Shown: piece after piece, positions 57,411 to 64,000 of the stretch | Position numbering within the stretch: the stretch's first letter is position 1 | Layout of the letters: each line of letters begins with the position of its first letter | From: Pigmentiphaga aceris | Lineage (GTDB): Bacteria; Pseudomonadota; Gammaproteobacteria; Burkholderiales; Burkholderiaceae_B | Length of the DNA: 64,000 nucleotides | Assembly (NCBI RefSeq): GCF_008119665.1 | Contig: NZ_CP043046.1 | Location: 620,001-684,000, forward strand | Reading direction: 5' to 3' | The notes under the pieces: model-generated | Seen by the model: only the letters and a program-made list of their open reading frames with translations | What the model was told of the DNA's origin: nothing | Database searches by the model: none | Made by a program: the position numbers and the translations under genes

Positions 57411-58769
57411 ATGTCTCTGATCAATCGACTGGACACCCGCAGTCCTGAATTCCGGGCGCAATTGACCGCATTGCTGGCCTTCGAAGCCGGCGAAGACGCC
57501 GCCATCGAGCGTACCGTTGCCGACATCCTGACCGACGTGCGCACCCGCGGTGACGCCGCCGTGCTGGAATACACGCGCCGTTTCGACCGTCACCAGCCCG
57601 CCGACATCACCGCGCTGGAAATTCCGCGCAGCGAATGGCTGGCGGCACTGGATGCCTTGCCCGCCGCCCAGCGCGACGCGCTGGAAGCCGCCGCCGCGCG
57701 CATCCGCAGCTATCACGAACACCAGCGCGCCGAGACCTGGACCTACACCGAGGCCGACGGCACGGTGCTGGGCCAGAAGGTCACGCCGCTGGACCGCGTG
57801 GGCCTGTATGTGCCCGGTGGCAAGGCTGCTTATCCGTCGTCGCTGCTGATGAACGCGATCCCGGCCAAGGTGGCGGGTGTGCAGGAAATCGTCATGGTCA
57901 CGCCCACGCCCGATGGCACGCGTAACCAGATGGTGTTGGCTGCTGCCGCCATTGCGGGCGTCGACCGTGCCATCGCTATTGGCGGCGCACAAGGCGTGGC
58001 GGCACTGGCCTACGGCACCGCCACTATCCCGGCCGTCGATAAGATCGTCGGCCCCGGCAATGCGTTTGTGGCGGCCGCCAAGCGCCGCGTGTACGGCACG
58101 GTCGGCATCGACATGATCGCCGGCCCCAGCGAAATCCTGGTGATCTGTGACGGCCACACGCCGGCCGACTGGATCGCCATGGACTTGTTCTCGCAGGCCG
58201 AGCACGACGAATTGGCCCAAGCCATTCTGCTGTGCCCGGACGCCGACTACCTGGCCGAGGTCGAGTCCTCGATTGCACGTCTGCTGCCGACCATGCCGCG
58301 CGCCGACATCATCCGTACCAGCCTGGCCAATCGCGGCGCGCTGATTCAGGTGCGTGACCTGGATGAAGCTTGCGAGATCGCCAACAACATCGCGGCCGAG
58401 CACCTGGAAATTTCCACCCGCGAACCCGAGCGCTGGGCTGACAAGATCCGCCATGCCGGCGCGATTTTCATGGGTCGCTACAGCTCGGAATCGCTGGGCG
58501 ACTACTGTGCAGGCCCGAATCACGTGCTGCCGACTTCGCGCACCGCACGGTTCTCGTCGCCGCTGGGCGTCTATGATTTCCAGAAGCGTTCCAGCCTGAT
58601 CCAGGTGTCCGCCCAGGGTGCCCAGACGCTGGGCAAACTGGCTGCCGAACTGGCTTACGGCGAGGGCCTGGCTGCCCATGCTCGCAGCGCCGAATACCGG
58701 CTCGATACCGGTGCTGACGCCACCACCACCGATTCCACCGCTGTTTCTACCGACACTTCCCGGACCTGA
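57411..58769 (+). CDS. hisD: histidinol dehydrogenase
   Basis: A 452-residue zinc enzyme performing the last two oxidations to histidine. Typical segments are [39 protein letters not shown], the zinc ligands in QAEHDE and the catalytic pair in AAEHLEI. The C-terminal 20 residues are Thr/Ala-rich. hisB follows after two bases; the aminotransferase gene hisC is not present between them. Confidence 0.97.
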   Translation: MSLINRLDTRSPEFRAQLTALLAFEAGEDAAIERTVADILTDVRTRGDAAVLEYTRRFDRHQPADITALEIPRSEWLAALDALPAAQRDALEAAAARIRSYHEHQRAETWTYTEADGTVLGQKVTPLDRVGLYVPGGKAAYPSSLLMNAIPAKVAGVQEIVMVTPTPDGTRNQMVLAAAAIAGVDRAIAIGGAQGVAALAYGTATIPAVDKIVGPGNAFVAAAKRRVYGTVGIDMIAGPSEILVICDGHTPADWIAMDLFSQAEHDELAQAILLCPDADYLAEVESSIARLLPTMPRADIIRTSLANRGALIQVRDLDEACEIANNIAAEHLEISTREPERWADKIRHAGAIFMGRYSSESLGDYCAGPNHVLPTSRTARFSSPLGVYDFQKRSSLIQVSAQGAQTLGKLAAELAYGEGLAAHARSAEYRLDTGADATTTDSTAVSTDTSRT

Positions 58770-58771
58770 CG

Positions 58772-59359
58772 ATGCGTACTGCCGAGATCACCCGCAATAC
58801 CAACGAGACCAAGATCCGCGTCGCGATCAATCTCGATGGCACCGGCCGCCAGACCCTGGCCACCGGTGTGCCTTTCCTCGACCACATGCTTGACCAGATC
58901 GCCCGTCACGGCATGATCGACCTCGACATCCATGCGGACGGCGATCTCCACATCGACTCGCACCACACGGTGGAAGATGTCGGCATCACGCTGGGCATGG
59001 CGTTTGCCAAAGCGGTTGGCGACAAGGCCGGTCTGCGTCGTTACGGCCACGCCTATGTGCCGCTGGACGAAGCGCTGTCGCGCGTCGTGGTCGATTTCTC
59101 GGGCCGTCCGGGTCTGGAATTCCACGTGCCCTTCACTCGCGCCATGATCGGCCAGTTCGACGTCGATCTGACGCAGGAATTCTTCCGTGGCTTCGTGAAT
59201 CACGCGCAGGTCACCCTGCACATCGATAACCTGCGCGGCGTGAATGCCCACCACCAGTGCGAAACCGTGTTCAAGGCCTTCGGCCGCGCGCTTCGCATGG
59301 CGGTGGAAGTCGATCCGCGTGCCGGCAACACCATTCCCTCGACCAAGGGAGTTCTGTAA
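58772..59359 (+). CDS. hisB: imidazoleglycerol-phosphate dehydratase
   Basis: A 195-residue monofunctional dehydratase (the N-terminal phosphatase of E. coli HisB is absent). Metal-binding motifs HHTVEDVGI and, near the end, [17 protein letters not shown] with the opening [15 protein letters not shown] are present. The stop overlaps the hisH start (TAATG). Confidence 0.96.
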   Translation: MRTAEITRNTNETKIRVAINLDGTGRQTLATGVPFLDHMLDQIARHGMIDLDIHADGDLHIDSHHTVEDVGITLGMAFAKAVGDKAGLRRYGHAYVPLDEALSRVVVDFSGRPGLEFHVPFTRAMIGQFDVDLTQEFFRGFVNHAQVTLHIDNLRGVNAHHQCETVFKAFGRALRMAVEVDPRAGNTIPSTKGVL

Positions 59360-59991
59360 TGACCGTTGTTGCCATCGTCGATTACGGCATGGGCAATCTG
59401 CGCTCGGTGGCGCGTGCCATCGAGCACGTGGCGCCGGAAGCGCGTGTACAGATCACGGGCAACGTGGCCGACTTGGCCGCCGCCGATCGAATCGTGTTCC
59501 CGGGGCAGGGTGCCATGCGCGACTGCATGCGCCACCTGGACGAATCCGGACTGCGCGAAGCGGTCATGACGGCTGCGCGCAACAAGCCCTTGCTGGGCGT
59601 GTGCGTCGGGGAACAGATGCTGTTTGATCGCAGTGAAGAAGGCCCGACCGATGGTCTGGGTATTTTCCCCGGTGAAGTGCGCCGTTTCGCTGGCGAATCC
59701 TTCGAAGGCACCGAGCGCCTGAAAGTCCCGCAGATGGGATGGAACCGCGTGCGTCAGACGCAGTCCCACCCCTTGTGGGCCGGCGTGCCGGACAATGCCT
59801 ACTTCTATTTCGTGCACAGTTATTACGCCGCACCGACCGATCCGGCCCTGACCGCCGGAGAAACCGATTACGGCCTTGCCTTTACCTGCGCGGTAGCCAG
59901 GGATAACATCTTCGCGACCCAGTTCCATCCTGAGAAGAGTGCCGCACTGGGTCTTCAGATCTACCGCAACTTCGTGCACTGGAACCCCTGA
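59359..59991 (+). CDS. hisH: imidazole glycerol phosphate synthase, glutaminase subunit
   Basis: A 210-residue class I glutamine amidotransferase: nucleophile Cys in [11 protein letters not shown] (the oxyanion strand) and the His-Glu pair in ATQFHPEKS. It supplies ammonia to HisF. The ATG at 59359 overlaps hisB by one base; the longer upstream reading lies inside hisB. Confidence 0.96.
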   Translation: MTVVAIVDYGMGNLRSVARAIEHVAPEARVQITGNVADLAAADRIVFPGQGAMRDCMRHLDESGLREAVMTAARNKPLLGVCVGEQMLFDRSEEGPTDGLGIFPGEVRRFAGESFEGTERLKVPQMGWNRVRQTQSHPLWAGVPDNAYFYFVHSYYAAPTDPALTAGETDYGLAFTCAVARDNIFATQFHPEKSAALGLQIYRNFVHWNP

Positions 59992-60034
59992 CCGGTTTTC
60001 GGCCAGGGTCCCCAACCGTTTTCACTGATTCACC

Positions 60035-60778
60035 ATGCTCCTCATTCCCGCGATTGATCTCAAGGACGGCCGCTGCGTGCGTTTGCGCCAGGGCGATCTC
60101 GACGACGCTACCGTTTTCTCGGAAGACCCCGCTGCCATGGCAGAACTGTGGCTGTCGCGCGGTGCGCGCCGGCTTCATCTGGTCGATCTGAATGGTGCGG
60201 TTGCAGGCAAGCCGCTGAACCAGGCCTCGATCAAGGCCATCGTGGCCGCGGTCGGCGACGACATCCCGGTGCAGATCGGCGGCGGTATCCGTGACCTGGA
60301 CACCATCGAGCGTTATCTGGACGGCGGTATCTCCTACGTCATCATCGGCACCGCTGCAGTGAAGAACCCCGGTTTCCTGCATGACGCCTGCAGCGCCTTC
60401 CCCGGCCAGATCATCGTCGGCCTGGACGCCAAGGACGGCAAGGTTGCTACTGACGGCTGGAGCAAGCTCACCGGCCACGACGTGGTCGACCTGGGCAAGA
60501 AGTTCGAAGACTACGGCTGCAACGAGATCATCTACACCGACATCGGCCGTGACGGCATGCTCTCGGGCGTGAACATCGAAGCCACGGTTCGCCTGGCCCA
60601 GCACGTGCGTATCCCCGTGATCGCCTCGGGCGGCATTGCCGACCTGCGCGACATCGACAACCTGTGCGCCGTCGAAGACGAAGGCGTGTCGGGCGCGATT
60701 CTGGGCCGCAGCATCTACGAAGGCACGCTGGACTTCGTCGCCGCACAAGCGCGCGCCGACGAACTGAGGCCCGCATGA
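60035..60778 (+). CDS. hisA: ProFAR isomerase
   Basis: A 247-residue beta-alpha barrel isomerase, fourth step of histidine synthesis. The catalytic Asp residues lie in [15 protein letters not shown] and [12 protein letters not shown], with QIGGGIRD and IASGGIADL as phosphate-binding loops. The stop overlaps hisF. Confidence 0.97.
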   Translation: MLLIPAIDLKDGRCVRLRQGDLDDATVFSEDPAAMAELWLSRGARRLHLVDLNGAVAGKPLNQASIKAIVAAVGDDIPVQIGGGIRDLDTIERYLDGGISYVIIGTAAVKNPGFLHDACSAFPGQIIVGLDAKDGKVATDGWSKLTGHDVVDLGKKFEDYGCNEIIYTDIGRDGMLSGVNIEATVRLAQHVRIPVIASGGIADLRDIDNLCAVEDEGVSGAILGRSIYEGTLDFVAAQARADELRPA

Positions 60779-61599
60779 CGGCTGTGGCAGACACGTCGGC
60801 CGCCAAGGCCGGCAATCGCGGCGGCCTGACCCGCCGCATCATCCCCTGCCTGGATGTGACCGCAGGCCGGGTGGTGAAGGGCGTCAACTTCGTCAACCTG
60901 ATGGACGCAGGCGACCCGGTCGAAGTCGCTCGTCGTTACGACGCGCAAGGTGCCGATGAACTCACCTTCCTCGACATCACCGCCACCAGCGACCAGCGCG
61001 ACATCATCCTGTCGGTGATCGAACAGGTGGCTTCGCAGGTCTTCATTCCGCTGACCGTGGGCGGTGGTGTGCGTCAGCTGGCAGACGTTCGTCGCCTGCT
61101 GAATGCCGGTGCCGACAAGATTTCAGTCAACACGTCTGCGGTGAACAACCCGGACCTGGTCGGCGAAATTTCGGGCTACTTCGGTTCGCAGTGCCTGGTC
61201 GTCGCCATCGACGCCAAGCGCGTGTCTGCCGATGGCGAAACCCCGCGCTGGGAAGTGTTCACGCACGGTGGCCGTAACCGCACCGGGCTGGATGCCATCG
61301 AATGGGCAGCCCGCATGGCCTCGCTCGGCGCAGGCGAAATCCTGCTGACCAGCATGGACCGCGACGGCACCAAGTCGGGCTTCGACCTGGCGCTGACGCG
61401 TGGCGTGTCCCAAGCCGTGCCGATTCCGGTGATCGCGTCCGGTGGCGTGGGTTCGCTCGACGATCTGGCCAATGGCGTGATCGACGGTCGTGCCGACGCC
61501 GTGCTGGCCGCCAGCATCTTCCACTACGGCCAACATACCGTGCAGGAAGCCAAGCGCCACATGGCGGCACGCGGCATTGCCGTGCGCCTGGACGACTGA
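60775..61599 (+). CDS. hisF: imidazole glycerol phosphate synthase, cyclase subunit
   Basis: A 274-residue beta-alpha barrel. [19 protein letters not shown] carries the first catalytic Asp and [14 protein letters not shown] the second; [11 protein letters not shown] and [11 protein letters not shown] bind phosphate. The ATG overlaps hisA by four bases and the stop overlaps hisI. There is a 20-residue N-terminal extension before the barrel. Confidence 0.97.
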   Translation: MTAVADTSAAKAGNRGGLTRRIIPCLDVTAGRVVKGVNFVNLMDAGDPVEVARRYDAQGADELTFLDITATSDQRDIILSVIEQVASQVFIPLTVGGGVRQLADVRRLLNAGADKISVNTSAVNNPDLVGEISGYFGSQCLVVAIDAKRVSADGETPRWEVFTHGGRNRTGLDAIEWAARMASLGAGEILLTSMDRDGTKSGFDLALTRGVSQAVPIPVIASGGVGSLDDLANGVIDGRADAVLAASIFHYGQHTVQEAKRHMAARGIAVRLDD

Positions 61600-62018
61600 T
61601 GGATACCACCAGCAGCGCCGATACCGGCGAGTGGCTCGACAGCATTCTGTATGACGAGAATGGCTTGGTGCCCGCCATCGCCCAGGAAGTCCTGACCAAC
61701 AAGGTGGTGATGTTCGCGTTCATGAATCGCGAATCGCTGGCCGAAACGCTGGCCACCGGCAACGCCACTTACTGGTCGCGTTCGCGCAAGCGCCTGTGGC
61801 GCAAGGGCGAAGAGTCGGGTCACGTGCAGAAAGTGCGCGAAGTCCGGCTCGATTGCGACGGTGACGTGGTCTTGCTGCGCATCGAACAGATTGGCGGCAT
61901 TGCCTGTCATACGGGGCGCGAGCGCTGCTTCTACCGGAAGCTGCAGACCGTCGACGGCCAGACCACCTGGGTCACCACCGACCCGGTCCTCAAAGACCCC
62001 GAACACATCTACAAATGA
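61599..62018 (+). CDS. hisI: phosphoribosyl-AMP cyclohydrolase
   Basis: A 139-residue monofunctional cyclohydrolase, third step of the pathway. The motifs [19 protein letters not shown] and the metal-binding [10 protein letters not shown], with [10 protein letters not shown], are complete. It starts inside the hisF stop (TGATG) and overlaps hisE. Confidence 0.96.
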   Translation: MDTTSSADTGEWLDSILYDENGLVPAIAQEVLTNKVVMFAFMNRESLAETLATGNATYWSRSRKRLWRKGEESGHVQKVREVRLDCDGDVVLLRIEQIGGIACHTGRERCFYRKLQTVDGQTTWVTTDPVLKDPEHIYK

Positions 62019-62386
62019 GCCAATCCCCGCTTGACCTGGGCACCGTGCTGGCACGGGTTGCCGATACGCTTGAGTCGCGTCGTGGTGCCGATCCCAGCAC
62101 GTCCTACGTGGCGAAGCTGCTGGCCAAGGCACCCGATTCGATCCTGAAGAAGATCGGTGAAGAAGCCACTGAAACGGTCATGGCCGCCAAAGACGGCGAG
62201 ACCGACAAAATCGTGTCGGAAACCGCCGACCTGTGGTTTCACTGTCTCGTCATGCTGACCCATTATGGTCTGCGTCCCGAACAGGTTCTGGAAGAATTGG
62301 CACGCCGCGAAGGTTTGTCGGGCCTGACTGAAAAAGCTGCGCGCGGTCCTGATGGAGCGCGTGCTCAACCGGCACAAGGAGTGTGA
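62015..62386 (+). CDS. hisE: phosphoribosyl-ATP pyrophosphatase
   Basis: A 123-residue all-helical MazG-fold enzyme, second step of the pathway. Metal-binding acidic residues lie in [16 protein letters not shown] and [13 protein letters not shown]. HisE and HisI are separate here, unlike the E. coli fusion. The last base of its stop is the first base of the HIT gene start. Confidence 0.95.
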   Translation: MSQSPLDLGTVLARVADTLESRRGADPSTSYVAKLLAKAPDSILKKIGEEATETVMAAKDGETDKIVSETADLWFHCLVMLTHYGLRPEQVLEELARREGLSGLTEKAARGPDGARAQPAQGV

Positions 62387-62739
62387 TGAGTCACGCGGAT
62401 TGCATTTTCTGCAAGATCATCGAGGGCAAGATTCCCTCGAAGAAAGTCCATGAAGACGAGGAGTTCCTGGCCTTTCACGACATCAACCCCGCCGCCCCGG
62501 TGCATTTTCTGGTGATCCCCAAGCGTCACATCGAATCGATGCAGACGCTTGCGCCCGAGGATGGACCGCTGTTGGGTAGAATGATGTCGCTGATTCCGCG
62601 CCTGGCGTCGGAGCAGGGATGTCGCCCGGGGCCGGAAGGTGGCTTCCGGCTTATTGCCAATAGCGGCAAAGAAGGCGGCCAGGAAGTCGGACACCTGCAT
62701 TTCCATGTGCTGGGCGGTCCGCGTCCCTGGAAGATCTGA
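62386..62739 (+). CDS. HIT-family hydrolase (HinT type)
   Basis: A 117-residue purine nucleoside phosphoramidase-like protein: CIFCKIIEGKIPS at the N-terminus and the catalytic triad motif HLHFHVLGG near the end. HinT enzymes cleave AMP-lysine and related adenylates. The ATG at 62386 has AAGGAG; it is coupled to hisE. Placement between hisE and tatA is common in beta-proteobacteria. Confidence 0.93.
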   Translation: MSHADCIFCKIIEGKIPSKKVHEDEEFLAFHDINPAAPVHFLVIPKRHIESMQTLAPEDGPLLGRMMSLIPRLASEQGCRPGPEGGFRLIANSGKEGGQEVGHLHFHVLGGPRPWKI

Positions 62740-62805
62740 ACCAACATTTGCCGTCGGCGCAGCCGGCGGGACACACGTTTATCGCCGCAAGGCACGGAGT
62801 TTGAA

Positions 62806-63039
62806 ATGGGTAGCTTCAGCATCTGGCACTGGCTCATCGTCCTTCTGGTCGTGGTCCTGATTTTCGGCACCAAGAAACTGAAGAATCTGGGTTCCGACCT
62901 GGGGGGCGCGGTCAAGGGCTTCAAGGACGGCGTGAAAGAAGGCGGCGATTCGGTTTCGCCCGCAGGTTCGACGGTCGACTCCAAGCGTGTCGCTGGCGAG
63001 ACCATTGACGTCGAGGCCAAGGAAAAGACCCCGCGTTGA
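62806..63039 (+). CDS. tatA: Sec-independent translocase subunit TatA
   Basis: A 77-residue protein: short periplasmic start, one membrane helix ([17 protein letters not shown], residues 4-20), the FG hinge and an amphipathic helix ([19 protein letters not shown]), then a polar tail. TatA rings form the channel for folded proteins such as the Tat-signal binding protein at 14825. Confidence 0.96.
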   Translation: MGSFSIWHWLIVLLVVVLIFGTKKLKNLGSDLGGAVKGFKDGVKEGGDSVSPAGSTVDSKRVAGETIDVEAKEKTPR

Positions 63040-63138
63040 TCGGGTTGGCGTGCCCGCATACGCGCGGCGCGCCTGCCTTTTGCCCGCCTGGGCACGATTC
63101 AGGTGTTTTTTCCGTTCTAGTCTTTATCGGCGCGCTGC

Positions 63139-63699
63139 ATGTTTGATGTCGGATTTTCCGAGCTGATGGTGGTTGGTGTCGTGGCCCTGGTGGTCATCGG
63201 CCCTGAACGCCTGCCCAAAGTGGCGAAAACAGTGGGCCACCTGCTCGGCCGTGCGCAGCGTTACGTCAGCGACGTGAAGGGCGACATTCAGCGCGAATTC
63301 GAGCTGGATGAGTTGCGCAAGATGCGCACCGAGATGGAAGCCACCGCGCGTTCCTTCGAAACCAGCGTGGCGACCGGGGTCAATGATTTCCAGTCCAAGG
63401 TCGAAGACACGGCTCGCTCCATCGAGTCCTCGGTCAACGATCTGGGCAAGGATGGCACGGTCACGACCGATGCCAGTTCGATTGGTGAAGTGGTGCCGCG
63501 CCCCGAGCTGCATGAGCCGGCACCCACCATCCATTCGCCTGCAAGCGTATCTGCATCGCACGCATCGCCTGCCTCGCACAGCCTGCCACCCGTCGTCCCC
63601 GGCACTTCGCATGCCTTGCCCGCGCGCGCCAGTGCGGCCGACGTCATGGCACGCGCGCTGCGCGACCGCACTGCAATCGGCCCGGATCGCTTGTCCTGA
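63139..63699 (+). CDS. tatB: Sec-independent translocase subunit TatB
   Basis: A 186-residue protein with the TatB start MFDVGFSELMVVGVVALVVIGPERLPK, containing the conserved Glu in the helix and the GPERLP hinge, a long amphipathic region and a Ser/Pro/Ala-rich tail. TatB passes precursors from TatC to TatA. The stop codon lies in an 11-bp triple repeat. Confidence 0.95.
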   Translation: MFDVGFSELMVVGVVALVVIGPERLPKVAKTVGHLLGRAQRYVSDVKGDIQREFELDELRKMRTEMEATARSFETSVATGVNDFQSKVEDTARSIESSVNDLGKDGTVTTDASSIGEVVPRPELHEPAPTIHSPASVSASHASPASHSLPPVVPGTSHALPARASAADVMARALRDRTAIGPDRLS

Positions 63700-63723
63700 G
63701 TTTGTCCTACGTTCGTCCTGATA
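63691..63723 (+). repeat. three 11-bp tandem repeats across the tatB stop codon
   Basis: TTGTCCTGAGT (63691, including the TGA stop), TTGTCCTACGT (63702) and TCGTCCTGATA (63713). Confidence 0.85.
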
Positions 63724-63740
63724 CCTACATCCCGATCCGT

Positions 63741-63770
63741 TTTTTCGATCTCGCCTTTTTCGATCTCGCT
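63741..63770 (+). repeat. 15-bp tandem duplication before tatC
   Basis: TTTTTCGATCTCGC is repeated exactly at 63741 and 63756, 27 bases before the tatC start. Confidence 0.92.
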
Positions 63771-63796
63771 TCGCAACCCCTGACCCCTGGACGGCC

Positions 63797-64000
63797 GTGA
63801 GCCAAGAAGATAGTTTCATTTCGCATCTGGTCGAACTCCGGTCCCGCTTGATCAAAGCCGTGGGCGCGGTGGTTGCCGTATTCATCGTGCTCTTCATCTG
63901 GCCGGGCGCATCGTTCATCTACGACTTGCTGGCTGCCCCGATGCTGGCCACCTTGCCGCCAGGCACCCGCATGATCGCCACCGGGGTGATCACGCCGTTC
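63797..64000 (+). CDS. tatC: Sec-independent translocase subunit TatC (5' part)
   Basis: The first 68 codons from a GTG start. The sequence MSQEDSFISHLVELRSRLIK contains the TatC signature in which a conserved Glu-Leu-Arg precedes the first membrane helix (AVGAVVAVFIVLFIWPG), followed by the first periplasmic loop with the PMLATLPPGTRMIA segment. The gene continues past the right edge. Confidence 0.92.
   Translation, partial: MSQEDSFISHLVELRSRLIKAVGAVVAVFIVLFIWPGASFIYDLLAAPMLATLPPGTRMIATGVITPF

Overview
The window is a 64 kb chromosomal segment of a high-GC betaproteobacterium, most likely a member of the Alcaligenaceae (Burkholderiales; Bordetella/Achromobacter-like). The basis is the linked blocks hslVU, a caa3-type cytochrome oxidase cluster, rpoH, gltBD, mlaFEDAC, a compact hisGDBHAFIE operon and tatABC, and protein sequences that look betaproteobacterial (for example a short HisG and RpoH with the QRKLFFNLR box). 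Coding density is high. I see no rRNA, tRNA, CRISPR array, prophage or intact insertion sequence.

Layout. 1-130: the 5' part of an FMN riboswitch transcribed leftward out of the window, then a heat-shock-type promoter and hslVU. 2.2-4.7 kb: TauE/SafE permease divergent from a LysR regulator, and a CusF-like periplasmic copper protein. 4.7-8 kb: cobalamin lower-ligand genes cobT-cobS-cobC (minus strand) with a previously uncalled 43-codon ORF coupled to cobC and an array of DnaA-box-like repeats. 8.2-12.8 kb: ABC exporter, a CopD/cytochrome c/thioredoxin-like fusion and CopC. 13-16 kb: an SsuABC/TauABC-type importer. 16.2-19.5 kb: argB, a HAD phosphatase, slmA, moeB. 19.5-28.3 kb: ctpA, envC, gpmA, then rhodanese-grxC-secB-gpsA-LOG, trmL and comF. 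28.4-38.7 kb: BioC-like methyltransferase and the aa3/caa3 oxidase cluster with assembly factors (ctaG, SURF1, SCO-like, heme A synthesis). 38.7-41.7 kb: candidate small RNA and a TonB-dependent siderophore receptor. 41.7-50.2 kb: rpoH with a perfect CIRCE operator, a decayed REP-type transposase homologue, gltBD. 50.3-56.6 kb: mlaFEDAC lipid transport, an ABC-2 exporter, bolA and a 58-codon relic of murA. 56.6-62.7 kb: his operon (without hisC) and a HIT protein. 62.8-64 kb: tatA, tatB and the start of tatC.

Themes. Several loci handle copper: the CopC and CopD fusion, the CusF-like protein, the oxidase with CtaG/SCO-like factors, and a CtaD subunit whose N-terminus alternates histidine with other residues. 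Heat-shock control appears at hslV (sigma-32-like promoter) and at rpoH (HrcA/CIRCE). The most unusual observations are: the murA relic held between bolA and hisG with both overlap junctions intact; a cysteine-rich CWC domain fused to CobT; an antisense-strand sRNA candidate exposing an anti-Shine-Dalgarno loop; a helically phased DnaA-box-like array; and a recurrent pattern, on both strands, of 11-16 bp degenerate tandem repeats starting at or just after stop codons.
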